From assembly GCA_001920415.1 (NCBI GenBank), contig MNJR01000003.1, positions 1-33,040 on the forward strand: DNA of 33,040 nucleotides, read 5' to 3'. The position numbers and the translations under genes are program-made. The notes beneath the pieces are model-generated. The model did not search any database. It saw nothing but the letters and a program-made list of their open reading frames with translations, and was not told where the DNA came from. Shown one piece after another: positions 24,776 to 32,004 of this stretch; the stretch's first letter is position 1; each line of letters begins with the position of its first letter. The DNA comes from Acidobacteria bacterium 13_1_20CM_3_53_8 (GTDB taxonomy: Bacteria; Acidobacteriota; Blastocatellia; Pyrinomonadales; Pyrinomonadaceae).

Positions 24776-25736
24776 ATTCCTCCGTAGCTGACGAATCGAG
24801 CAGCCCCGTTGCATCGCCAGCAACTTTAGCAACGAGCAGGTCGCGCAAGTGAGCCAAAAGATCACGACAGAAGTTGCGCAAGTCCTGCCCGCGCATCACA
24901 AGATCGTCAACGACGGCGAGCGCTTCTGCCGCCCTTTGTTCAGCGATAGCAAGCACGACGCGCGCAAGCACCTCAGTGCCCGCCAGTCCCAGCGCCGTCT
25001 CGACATCTTCCGCCTTAATTTTTTTGCCCGAAAAGCTTATGACCTGATCGAAAGCCGACTGCGCATCGCGCATAGAGCCTTCGCCCGCTCGCGCAATCTC
25101 ACGAAGCGCGTCCTCGTCAACATCAATCTTTTCTTCTCTGGCAATTCGTCGCAACGCTTCGGCAATCTTCGCCGTAGCAATCGTGCGAAACTCGAACTGC
25201 TGGCAGCGCGACAAGATAGTGTCCGGGACTTTGTGAATCTCTGTGGTCGCCATAATGAAGACTACGCGCGGCGGAGGTTCTTCCAAAGTTTTCAGTAGCG
25301 CATTGAAGGCCGCGCCCGACAGCATGTGAACTTCGTCAATGATGAAGACTTTATAGCGGTCGCGCGCCGGAGCAATCGCAACGTTTCCTATAATCGCGTC
25401 GCGCACGTTGTCAACGCCAGTATTCGACGCCGCGTCAATCTCCATCACGTCAATCGAGCGCCCCTCGGCAATCTCGCTGCACGAAGCGCACGCGGTCGGG
25501 TCGTTCATAGAGCATGGCGTCGCCGTAGGTTTTTCAGATTTATGGCAGTTTAGGGCTTTCGCCAGAAGGCGCGCAGTCGTAGTCTTCCCCACACCTCGCG
25601 CTCCCGAAAAAAGATAAGCGTGATGAAGCCGCTCGTGCTCAATAGCATTCTTGAGCGTGCGCGTTATAGGCTCCTGGCCTGTGACCTCTTCGAATGTTTG
25701 TGGACGCCATTTTCTGGCGATAACTTGGTAAGACAT
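24576..25736 (-). CDS. dnaX: DNA polymerase III gamma/tau subunit, 5' part of a frameshifted gene
   Basis: DnaX is the clamp-loader ATPase of the replicative polymerase. Residues 1-318 are authentic. They include [20 protein letters not shown], Walker A GARGVGKT at 45-52 and a zinc module with C64, C75, C83 and C86. DEVH is at 134-137 and the sensor/arginine-finger motif LSRCQQFEF at 175-183. Domain III then begins ([19 protein letters not shown]). After LLDSSATEE the frame runs 65 codons into a meaningless Cys- and Ser-rich tail and stops at 24576. A 386-residue gamma-like protein would result. The ATG at 25736 fits the family start. It has no clear ribosome site and lies 10 bp from a heptamer hairpin. 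The ffs gene is directly upstream, a common arrangement. Confidence 0.85.
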   Translation of the reverse strand: MSYQVIARKWRPQTFEEVTGQEPITRTLKNAIEHERLHHAYLFSGARGVGKTTTARLLAKALNCHKSEKPTATPCSMNDPTACASCSEIAEGRSIDVMEIDAASNTGVDNVRDAIIGNVAIAPARDRYKVFIIDEVHMLSGAAFNALLKTLEEPPPRVVFIMATTEIHKVPDTILSRCQQFEFRTIATAKIAEALRRIAREEKIDVDEDALREIARAGEGSMRDAQSAFDQVISFSGKKIKAEDVETALGLAGTEVLARVVLAIAEQRAAEALAVVDDLVMRGQDLRNFCRDLLAHLRDLLVAKVAGDATGLLDSSATEESEDCCASSLPTGNWSGEIDGDAQSRAAQSDSRTARCAGRIYAYGQSACGGRRQSSACCGCWRRFAT

Positions 25737-25746
25737 GTGGGTAAAT

Positions 25747-25816
25747 AGTAAATGGTGAATGGTAAATGGTGTCAAGACGTTTCCGTCCATTTACCATTTA
25801 CCATTCACCATTTACT
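25747..25816. repeat. Heptamer-armed stem-loop between ffs and dnaX
   Basis: Perfect 24-bp arms lie at 25747-25770 and 25793-25816 with a 22-nt loop. They are made of the heptamers GTAAATG and GTGAATG. The element fills the dnaX leader: one end is 10 bp from the start codon and the other 11 bp from the 3' end of ffs. Confidence 0.92.
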
Positions 25817-25827
25817 CGTGAATTGGC

Positions 25828-25931
25828 CAGACTCCGGACTGACCCGCAACACACGCGGCCACTGCTACCGTTGCTCCGTTCCCGGCCTGGCGGGGTTCAC
25901 AGGGCAGGCGTTGTGCGGAGCCCGAAGTCTG
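25828..25931 (-). ncRNA. ffs: Bacterial small signal recognition particle RNA (4.5S type)
   Basis: Read on the - strand the sequence contains the SRP domain IV core: GTGAACCCCGCCAGGCC, then GGGAACGGAGCAACGGTAGC. This includes the symmetric loop and the GGAA-type tetraloop (GGCC-GGGAAC-GG region) that bind Ffh. The outer ends pair: CAGACTTCGG at the 5' end with CCGGAGTCTG at the 3' end. The length of about 104 nt fits the small bacterial form without an Alu domain. The RNA works with Ffh in co-translational targeting of membrane proteins. Its place just upstream of dnaX is common in bacteria. Ends are set by the terminal stem and may be off by a few bases. No convincing promoter could be picked in 25932-26039. 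Confidence 0.92.
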
Positions 25932-26039
25932 ATAAATTGAGAAAAATCAAGATTGCTGCTGATAAAATTGTTCAGACAACTAACACTTTAACCTAATAGA
26001 CGCGTCATGCGCAATTTGCCTCGACGAGCGCTCTCGGCT

Positions 26040-26555
26040 TTAAGTTCCGTTGAAGCCAGCGCGCATACGTCGTATGTTCGCGCCGTTGAATCTTCCTGTG
26101 GCCTTGACCTCGTTTAGCACGCGCTGCGCTTCTGCCATAGTCTCGCCCGCATAAACGGCCATGATTTGATGGTCGTGCGCGATGCTCGTGTAATAGACTG
26201 TGCCCGGCTCGCCGCACTTAGAAGCGAAGACTTTGCGATGCGGGAAGAGTCTTTGCGCATCCTGTCGCTCTTCTTCCGAAAAATTAGCGTTGCAATTAGG
26301 GTCGCTCAAGCTTTTCAGTATGACGGCATAGAAGGGCTGCGTCTCTATGATGCCGAATCTTTCGGGCAATTTGAACTGAAGGTCATATGGCTGAAACCAA
26401 TCGCTATTGACAGGGCATCGCGCCATTGGATCGCCGCAGATAACGCTACGGCGATTCGTGGCGCTGCGCCTCTGCTGCGCGTCCACACCTGCGACCAGAG
26501 AAGTGACTAGGATTACTGTCATGATGAATAACAACATCACACGTCTGCTCATCAT
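26040..26555 (-). CDS. Secreted hypothetical protein
   Basis: The 171-residue product has a signal peptide (MMSRRVMLLFIMTVILVTSL, cleavage near VDA/QQ at 26-27). The mature part of about 145 residues has four cysteines: C40 and C47 in ICGDPMARCPVN, one in DPNCNANF and one in ASKCGEPG. The C-terminal segment HDHQIMAVYAGETMAEAQRV is alternately hydrophobic and recalls SPOR-like small alpha/beta folds, but no family is recognised. AAAGGAT lies 4-5 nt before the first ATG. It stands alone between ffs and tRNA-Ser. A periplasmic location is likely; function is unknown. Confidence 0.7.
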   Translation of the reverse strand: MMSRRVMLLFIMTVILVTSLVAGVDAQQRRSATNRRSVICGDPMARCPVNSDWFQPYDLQFKLPERFGIIETQPFYAVILKSLSDPNCNANFSEEERQDAQRLFPHRKVFASKCGEPGTVYYTSIAHDHQIMAVYAGETMAEAQRVLNEVKATGRFNGANIRRMRAGFNGT

Positions 26556-26574
26556 TTTATCCTTTCACCCTTCT

Positions 26575-26667
26575 GATTGCGGAAAGAAAGAATTGAATCA
26601 TTGGTTCATTTCTTCATTGATTCAATGAGCCAATGAATAAATGAATCAATTCTTTCTTTCCGCAATC
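26575..26667. repeat. Octamer-armed stem-loop, 3' side of tRNA-Ser
   Basis: A perfect 22-bp outer stem starts GATTGCGGAAAGAAAGAATT (26575-26596 with 26646-26667). It encloses degenerate 8-bp units of the type ATTGATTC and ATTGGTTC on both sides. It begins 10 bp beyond the tRNA 3' end on the - strand and could act as its terminator, or separate it from the gene at 26555. Confidence 0.9.
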
Positions 26668-26677
26668 TAAGATCGAA

Positions 26678-26768
<91 letters not shown>

Positions 26769-26769
26769 T

Positions 26770-26938
26770 AAGAGCAGTGACAAGTGACAAGTGACGAGCA
26801 AGAGAGAATTTTTAATCTTTAATTCAAATTGTTTTCAGCTTACAGAAATAAGCTAATTGCTTTCACTTATCACTATAAATGAAAAATTAAAAGTGATTCC
26901 TGCTCGTCACTTGTCACCTGTCACTTGTCACTGCTCTT
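26770..26938. repeat. Heptamer-armed stem-loop, 5' side of tRNA-Ser, unequal arms
   Basis: The left arm (26770-26800) carries AAGAGCA followed by three heptamers of the GTGACAA type, then GCA. The right arm (26901-26938), in reverse complement, has the same ends but four heptamers. The loop is about 100 nt and AT-rich. The element sits directly 5' of the tRNA gene. From 26939 to 27025 nothing else is seen. Confidence 0.92.
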
Positions 26939-27025
26939 AAAGCATAGCCTATCTTAGCAATTTCTGTCACATCATCACGCCAACTTCACGCCAAGTGTGA
27001 GAAGGTGGTCAGTAGCGTGCAGATG

Positions 27026-27964
27026 TCACCTTGGCAAGCCGTCTAAGAACTCATTTACTATCTTCCAGGTTTGCTCAGGCTGTTCGAGCCAAGGCATGTG
27101 CCCACACCTGTTGATGAATTTCAGTATAGAATTCTTAATCAGCAGGTGCGCCTCGTAGATGTTCGCCTCTCCCGCTAAGTCTTGGCGTCCCTGTACAAGT
27201 AGCACGGGCGCGGTAATGGCTTTCAACTTCGGGCGCAGGTCGAACGCCCCCTCTGCCCTGATGAAAGCGGGCACTACGTGAGGATTAAACTCATCCGGGG
27301 TAAGTTCCATGGCGAACCGTAAGGCAGCCCTGCGGTCATAAAAGTAGGCGGGCGCTGTCGCTCGCACCCGCTCGAATTCGGCGCGCTCAAAGTTGGCGGC
27401 GCGACGTGACGGCTCAGACCAGTACTGAACTACCTCCATGTCGGACGAACACAACCGCGTGTTCAGGTTCTCGACGAAAACGGCTAAGTATTCGCTCGTG
27501 ATAGGGCCGGAGCCGATGGTTACTATAGCCCGGACGCTTTCAGGGTACGTGCCGCCGTAAGCGAGCGCCAGCATCATGCCCCAAGAGTTTCCTACTAGCG
27601 TGAGCTTATTTACTTGTAGGTGCTTACGCAGAGCTTCAACGTCTTCTATGTAGGCGTTTAGGTTGATCGTCGAAGGGTCGTAACGGCTCAGTCTAGACCT
27701 GCCCGTGCCGCGCTGCTCAAGCATGATGCATTGATGCTTTTTACTGAGTTCATCGGCGACCGCCTGCATTGAGCGTACCTCTTCGCCGGGGCCGCCGCTC
27801 AGGATAAGCACGTAAGGGCCATCATTCCCTACGATCCTGTAATAAAGATCAAAACCATCGCGTGCAACTTTGCCTTCCCTCTGGGACTGTTGTGCGCTCG
27901 CGTACGCGCTTTGCGCCACGCCTGTTACGAGCAGAAGCAGAACGGTAATGAAAAGTCTTTTCAT
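27026..27964 (-). CDS. Secreted alpha/beta hydrolase, peptidase S33 (prolyl iminopeptidase-like)
   Basis: The 312-residue product has a signal peptide (residues 1-24, ending AYASA) and an alpha/beta-hydrolase fold. Visible motifs are the oxyanion region LILSGGPGEE at 53-62 and MLEQRGTGRS at 81-90, equivalent to the DQRGxGxS of prolyl iminopeptidases. The nucleophile elbow is GNSWGM with S127, and the catalytic D262 lies in VQGRQDLAGE and H289 in CGHMPW. The enzyme probably hydrolyses small peptides or esters in the periplasm; the substrate is unknown. The HGGPG motif appears as SGGPG. No strong ribosome site is visible. The DUF1330 gene 51 bp upstream is on the same strand and may be cotranscribed. 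Confidence 0.85.
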   Translation of the reverse strand: MKRLFITVLLLLVTGVAQSAYASAQQSQREGKVARDGFDLYYRIVGNDGPYVLILSGGPGEEVRSMQAVADELSKKHQCIMLEQRGTGRSRLSRYDPSTINLNAYIEDVEALRKHLQVNKLTLVGNSWGMMLALAYGGTYPESVRAIVTIGSGPITSEYLAVFVENLNTRLCSSDMEVVQYWSEPSRRAANFERAEFERVRATAPAYFYDRRAALRFAMELTPDEFNPHVVPAFIRAEGAFDLRPKLKAITAPVLLVQGRQDLAGEANIYEAHLLIKNSILKFINRCGHMPWLEQPEQTWKIVNEFLDGLPR

Positions 27965-28015
27965 AATTAGCTTACTGAATTTTTAAACTACTCATTAGGA
28001 CGCAATCGTGGCAAA

Positions 28016-28303
28016 TCACACTCCTTCGACAACTATCATCTGCGTGCGCGCTGTCGCCTGACGCAGAGCCTTCGCATCTGCGTACTCGCTCGATTCCCAC
28101 CACGCTTTAGCCCGCTCGACCGAGGGGAATTCCAGAATTACAAGTCGTCTTGGTGACCATATACCCTCAAGCGCCTCCACTTGGCCTCCGCGTACCAGAA
28201 ATTTTCCGCCGTAGGCTGCGAGTGATGACGGGACCATCTGCTTATAAGCTTCGTATCTTTCCTTGTCCAGCACTTCTATTTCGACCACGATGTAAGCAGG
28301 CAT
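28016..28303 (-). CDS. DUF1330 family protein
   Basis: The 95-residue protein matches DUF1330, a dimeric ferredoxin-like alpha/beta-barrel fold. It shows AYIVVEIEVLDKERYEAYKQ, then AAYGGKFLVRGGQVEALEG, and then RLVILEFPSVERAKAWWESS followed by EYADAKALRQATA. Proteins of this family have no settled function and are often found near oxidoreductases or hydrolases. AGGAGTG lies about 8 nt before the ATG. It is 51 bp ahead of the S33 hydrolase and 44 bp downstream of the ankyrin gene, all on one strand, so an extended operon is possible. Confidence 0.88.
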   Translation of the reverse strand: MPAYIVVEIEVLDKERYEAYKQMVPSSLAAYGGKFLVRGGQVEALEGIWSPRRLVILEFPSVERAKAWWESSEYADAKALRQATARTQMIVVEGV

Positions 28304-28347
28304 GTCGCAACACTCCTAGAAACAGATTGCTACTTAAGAAGCGCTCT

Positions 28348-29121
28348 TCATTGTACGCCCCCGCGCCCGCGCAGGAAATTTGCCATCTCGGTCTGATTGC
28401 TTTCCATGGCGATGGTTAACGGAGTCTTTCCGTCATCGCCTCTAGCGTTAATGTCGGCCCCGTGATCCAGAAGGAGCTTTGCGAACTCGATTCGACCGCC
28501 GCCCGCGACCTCATGAAGTGACGTGTACCCGCCTTCGCCGCGAGCGTCAACTTCAGCCCCGCGCGCGATTAGCAGCCGAGCTATATCTAGGTGCCCGGCG
28601 ACGGCGGCTGACCTCAGAGGCACAGCCTTCAGCACATTCCTGGAACTGACGTTGACTTTCGCACCGCCGTCCAACAGAGCCTCCACAGTCTCCCTGTGGC
28701 CGAAGAAGGCCGCGAGACCGAGCGGCGTAAAACCGTCCGGCGCGAAGGCGTTCGCCAAGTCAGGGCTGTTTTTGAGGAGAGCGCGCAAGCGCTCTGTACG
28801 TCCTGTAGCAGACGCTTCAAAGATGTTGAGTTCAATCCTCGAAGCGAGTAGCAAGTTGGCTACCTCATTACGACCGTGATAGACCGCTAGTAGCAGAGCC
28901 GAAACGCCGTTCTGATCTGTGGCTGTAGCGAGAGAAGGCTTTTTCTTGAGCAGAACCCGCACCTTCGCCACATCGCCGTCAGTTACAGCCTTAAGGAACT
29001 CTTGCTTCATGTCCACATTATCTTCCCGTCGTTGTGCGTAAGCTTGGCCTGCGTAAAAGAGCGACCACAAAGAGCAGATGACTAAAATGGTCTTGATAAT
29101 TCTGCACGTTCTCCCTTTCAT
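28348..29121 (-). CDS. Exported ankyrin-repeat protein
   Basis: The 257-residue product starts with a signal peptide (MKGRTCRIIKTILVICSLWS, cleavage near YAQ at 30). About six ankyrin repeats follow, including NGVSALLLAVYHGRNEVANL, DGFTPLGLAAFFGHRETVEA, GGYTSLHEVAGGGRIEFAKL and DGKTPLTIAMESNQTEMANF. The repeat order and the unusual second repeat (LNIFEASATGRTERLRALL) match the ankyrin part of the upstream sigma fusion, so the two are paralogous. The ATG at 29121 is chosen for its AAGGAG site about 7 nt upstream; the longer frame has no signal sequence at its start. It lies 28 bp downstream of the sigma fusion, in one operon. It is predicted to bind proteins in the periplasm; partners are unknown. 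Confidence 0.85.
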   Translation of the reverse strand: MKGRTCRIIKTILVICSLWSLFYAGQAYAQRREDNVDMKQEFLKAVTDGDVAKVRVLLKKKPSLATATDQNGVSALLLAVYHGRNEVANLLLASRIELNIFEASATGRTERLRALLKNSPDLANAFAPDGFTPLGLAAFFGHRETVEALLDGGAKVNVSSRNVLKAVPLRSAAVAGHLDIARLLIARGAEVDARGEGGYTSLHEVAGGGRIEFAKLLLDHGADINARGDDGKTPLTIAMESNQTEMANFLRGRGGVQ

Positions 29122-29149
29122 CGTTATCTCCTTCACCGAAGACTTCCAT

Positions 29150-30412
29150 TCATTCGACGCCGCCCATTTGACGAAGAATTTCCGCCTCCTCCTTTTGTCC
29201 CTCTTCCATCGCCACGCGTAGCGGCGTTCGGCCTTCATCATCGTGAGCGTTCGCGCCAGCACCCCGGTCAAGCAAAAGTATGATTAATTCTACAAACCCG
29301 TAGCCCGCAGCGTAATGCAGAGCCGTCCATCCGGCGCGCGGCATGTTTTGACTGCCCCGCCTGGCATTAACGTCCGCCCCATGCTCTATTAACAGTCTCG
29401 CCGTCTCCACTTCGCGCCCGTATAACGCAGCGTGCAGAGGAGTGACCTCTAACTCATTTTTGGAAACAGCGTTGACGTCGGCTCCGCGAGCGAGCAGAAA
29501 TTCGACCACTTCTGCGTGTCCGAAATGAGCTGCCAAAGCTAGAGGCGTGAAGCCCTCCGGCGAATAAGAGTCAAGCGCGCCGTTCCCGCCCAAAAGTTTC
29601 CTTACCAAATCGGTTCTTCCGATTGCCGCCGCTTCATAGATGTCCGGCTGTATGCCGGAACTTAAAAGCAGTTCTGCAACTTCCGTGTGGCCGGAATCCA
29701 CCGCAAGTATTAGAGCCGTGTTGCCGAGCCGGTCTCGCGCACGCAGAAGGCGCGGGTCTCGTTCTAGAAGTTGCTTGACGCGCGCCGCGTCGCCTGTCCT
29801 CGCCGCCTTGAGCATCTGCATTACACTTGCGGCGAACGTCTCGTGGCGCGAGGGGCGCTCGTTTCGCAGACTCTCTTCTAGCACGTCGAAGAGCATGTTG
29901 CGCAGACGCTTGCGCGCTGAGAAGAGTCGCTTCTTGATGGTTGTCGTGGGCGTATCCAAGAAAGCGCCGATCTCTTTCTGTGAATACCCGCTGATGTAAT
30001 AGAGCACAGTCGCGGTGCGTTCGTGTTCGGGCAAAGAGTCAATCGCCTCCCAGAGTCTTTCTTTCATCGCTCTGTGTTCCATCTCTTCCGCTTGATCTGA
30101 CACTTGCGACGCACGGTCCTCAACTGATTGAAGCTGAACGGTCACTAAGCGTAGCCCGCGCGTCATACGGTCGCAGTGCTTGAAGACTATGCGTCGAAAC
30201 CATCCGGGGAAAGCTGCCGTGTCACGCAACTTGTGAAGAGTCCGGTACGCTTCCAGGAACGCTTCCTGCGCGGCGTCTTCCGCCGACTGAAAATCTCGCA
30301 TGATAGCGTAGCCGTAGCCGACGGCCATGTCCTGGAAGCGCCAGACCACCATACCGTAAGCGTCCGCATCGCCCGCGCGCGCGCGTAAGATTAGCGACTC
30401 TAAGCTATTCAT
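29150..30412 (-). CDS. ECF sigma factor fused to C-terminal ankyrin repeats
   Basis: This 420-residue protein has an ECF sigma70 module followed by about six ankyrin repeats. Region 2 is at about 10-85 (YAIMRDFQSAEDAAQEAFLE, then FPGWFRRIVFKHCDRMTR). Region 4 is at about 115-172, with the helix-turn-helix GYSQKEIGAFLDTPTTTIKK. Ankyrin repeats occupy 195-420, including GNTALILAVDSGHTEVAELL, EGFTPLALAAHFGHAEVVEF and GWTALHYAAGYGFVELIILL. The product should direct RNA polymerase to its own promoters, with the ankyrin part as a built-in regulatory or partner-binding domain. There is no membrane segment and no separate anti-sigma gene beside it. The exported ankyrin gene follows after 28 bp. A motif shared with the second ECF gene lies 56 bp upstream. 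No ribosome site is evident. Confidence 0.9.
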   Translation of the reverse strand: MNSLESLILRARAGDADAYGMVVWRFQDMAVGYGYAIMRDFQSAEDAAQEAFLEAYRTLHKLRDTAAFPGWFRRIVFKHCDRMTRGLRLVTVQLQSVEDRASQVSDQAEEMEHRAMKERLWEAIDSLPEHERTATVLYYISGYSQKEIGAFLDTPTTTIKKRLFSARKRLRNMLFDVLEESLRNERPSRHETFAASVMQMLKAARTGDAARVKQLLERDPRLLRARDRLGNTALILAVDSGHTEVAELLLSSGIQPDIYEAAAIGRTDLVRKLLGGNGALDSYSPEGFTPLALAAHFGHAEVVEFLLARGADVNAVSKNELEVTPLHAALYGREVETARLLIEHGADVNARRGSQNMPRAGWTALHYAAGYGFVELIILLLDRGAGANAHDDEGRTPLRVAMEEGQKEEAEILRQMGGVE

Positions 30413-30467
30413 ACGGGTTTATGGTCTTTTGCCCAAGAGCTTCTACAGTAAAGTCCCAACTCAGGGG

Positions 30468-30478
30468 TGAAAGGTTAC
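30468..30478 (-). promoter_or_regulatory. Putative ECF-type -35 motif upstream of the sigma-ankyrin gene
   Basis: On the - strand it reads GTAACCTTTCA, 56 bp before the ATG at 30412. One base differs from the motif upstream of the other ECF gene. ECF promoters typically have an AAC-containing -35 box, so autoregulation is plausible. No matching -10 box could be fixed. The rest of the 165-bp gap to the VOC gene shows nothing else. Confidence 0.45.
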
Positions 30479-30577
30479 CTAGACCTTCTGGACAAGGCAG
30501 CAGTTTATCTGTCGGACGGGCGATCTGAAGATGCGCTTACGGCAACGATGTACATAATCTTTGCCGTCTATATGTTT

Positions 30578-31204
30578 CTATGCCCCTTCAGGTGATACGT
30601 CCTTCTTGTGAGTAGCGATAATCCAGACGTGCCCGAACGGGTCTGCCAGTTTACCAGCCCGGTCGCCGTAGAATTGGTCTGCCACCGGTATCAGCAGCTT
30701 CGAGCCAGCATTAGTCATTCGCTCGACCAACGCGTCCACATCCTCTACGTAGAGGTGTATGATCACGGCAGATCCGCCGAGCGACTGTGGACTGGGGATG
30801 CCCATCTCCGGGTACTCGTCTGCAATCATAATCCGCGAATCGCCTATCTCGATCTCGGCGTGCCCGATTCTGCCGTCGGGCATCTCCATGCGCGACAACT
30901 CCGTCGCCCCGAACACCTCCTTGTAAAACTCTATGGCGCTGGCCGCATCCTTGAGTATTAAGTAGGGCGTAGCCGTGTGGTAACCTTCCGGCACTGCTTT
31001 CGCTTTGTCTCTCATCATAGCTCTCCTCTCTAATTCGGCCTTCAGTTCTGCTTTGAAATCCTCGCGGGGAAGATCGCGCAAGCTGGCGGCAATGCCTAGA
31101 AGCGCGGCAAGTTTCGGGTCATCTGCCACGCGCGCGGAACTCTCGCGGGCGATGATTGCCTCCACCGCGTTGTCTAGTTGTTCGCTCAAGCTTCGCTTAA
31201 CCAT
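30578..31204 (-). CDS. VOC-family protein with N-terminal sigma-associated helical region
   Basis: The 208-residue product has two parts. Residues 1-65 are helical and charged (SLSEQLDNAVEAIIARESSA, then LAALLGIAASLRDLPREDFK), and resemble the segment seen in proteins encoded beside ECF sigma factors. Residues 75-200 are a VOC/PhnB-like glyoxalase fold with TPYLILKDAASAIEFYKEVF, then GHAEIEIGDSRIMIADEYPE and DPFGHVWIIATH. The ATG at 31204 overlaps the sigma gene stop by 8 bp, so the two are translationally coupled. The N-terminal part may bind the sigma factor and the VOC part may sense a small molecule. That is inference; many such VOC proteins have no known ligand. Confidence 0.8.
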   Translation of the reverse strand: MVKRSLSEQLDNAVEAIIARESSARVADDPKLAALLGIAASLRDLPREDFKAELKAELERRAMMRDKAKAVPEGYHTATPYLILKDAASAIEFYKEVFGATELSRMEMPDGRIGHAEIEIGDSRIMIADEYPEMGIPSPQSLGGSAVIIHLYVEDVDALVERMTNAGSKLLIPVADQFYGDRAGKLADPFGHVWIIATHKKDVSPEGA

Positions 31205-31733
31205 TCGTCTCACCCATGCGCTTCCGCAGATTTTCGAGAGCGCGCAGTTGTAGCTGTTTGACGGCCCCTTCAGTGCGCCCGAGTTCTTGCGCGACCTCGC
31301 GTATACTCCTCTGCTCGGCGAAGCGCATTACTATGACCCGCCGTTGGGCAGGTGGAAGAGTTCCGACAAGCCTGAAGAGGAGTGCGCGCTCTTGCGCTTC
31401 CTCAACATCGTCTTCAGTCAGATTATTCAGGTTGGAAATGGCTTGTTCTTTCGCAGCGCGCTTCCAACGGTCGGCGATGAGATTCGCGGCGATTCTGAAG
31501 AGCCAGGCAGAGAACGGCACGCCGCGCCAGCGAAAGCGCGGGAGATGAGCGAGCGCTTGGTAGAAGACCTCTGCGGTGATGTCCTCGGCCTCGTCGCGGA
31601 CGCCAATGCGGCGTGCGACGAAGGCGTAAACGCGCTCGAAGTTCTGCTCGTATAGGTCGCTGAAGCGGCTAGGGTCTTTCTGCGCCGCCTCTATCAGAAG
31701 CCGCTCAGCCGCCTTTTCTTCAGTTGCTTTCAA
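31197..31733 (-). CDS. ECF-type RNA polymerase sigma factor
   Basis: The 178-residue protein has sigma region 2 at about 20-85 (FSDLYEQNFERVYAFVARRI, then RDEAEDITAEVFYQALAHLP and FSAWLFRIAANLIADRWKR). Region 4 is at about 115-172 (LPPAQRRVIVMRFAEQRSIR, then EVAQELGRTEGAVKQLQLRA). The length is typical of a compact ECF factor without extension. The start is a TTG at 31733; an in-frame stop a few codons upstream leaves no ATG. Its stop overlaps the VOC gene start. The motif GTAACTTTTCA 50 bp upstream is shared with the sigma-ankyrin gene. The divergent MarR-GNAT gene starts 271 bp away. Confidence 0.92.
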   Translation of the reverse strand: MKATEEKAAERLLIEAAQKDPSRFSDLYEQNFERVYAFVARRIGVRDEAEDITAEVFYQALAHLPRFRWRGVPFSAWLFRIAANLIADRWKRAAKEQAISNLNNLTEDDVEEAQERALLFRLVGTLPPAQRRVIVMRFAEQRSIREVAQELGRTEGAVKQLQLRALENLRKRMGETNG

Positions 31734-31782
31734 TGCGATTTCACCATCGCCCAGTTTCTAACTATATAAACTGCCGGAACGC

Positions 31783-31793
31783 TGAAAAGTTAC
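31783..31793 (-). promoter_or_regulatory. Putative ECF-type -35 motif upstream of the second sigma gene
   Basis: On the - strand it reads GTAACTTTTCA, 50 bp ahead of the TTG start at 31733. It matches the motif at 30468-30478 at 10 of 11 positions. An AT-rich TTTATATA about 10 bp further downstream may be part of a -10 region. Confidence 0.45.
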
Positions 31794-31943
31794 GGTAAAT
31801 AGGGAAACGGCGTTAATATTCCAGCATCAACCCTGTACGAGCATTTTATTAAGCTCGGCGTAAGAGACCACGTTGCTCGCTTATACGCGACTCTTAATGC
31901 TTACCACCGCTCTTCATCAATAAAGCTGCCAGACTCGGATTAT

Positions 31944-31973
31944 TTGACAAAGTCAACTTAATATTTGATATTA
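31944..31973 (+). promoter_or_regulatory. Promoter with two palindromes ahead of the MarR-GNAT gene
   Basis: TTGAC-AAA-GTCAA (31944-31956) is a perfect inverted repeat that also contains a consensus -35 box, TTGACA. It is followed by TAATAT-TTG-ATATTA (31959-31973), a second perfect inverted repeat overlapping the -10 region, with GATATT 17 bp after TTGACA. MarR proteins bind such palindromes, so self-repression is likely. The rest of 31794-31943 shows nothing distinct. Confidence 0.55.
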
Positions 31974-32004
31974 GCAAGTAATCTAACAGGAGGGCGTATT
32001 AGCT

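Noticed and set aside
24770-24785. Programmed ribosomal frameshifting or transcriptional slippage in dnaX, as known in E. coli and Thermus.
   Set aside because: No A-rich slippery heptamer or homopolymer run lies at the junction, the shift needed is +1, and residues of domain III are missing. A deletion explains the data better, though bypass is not excluded.
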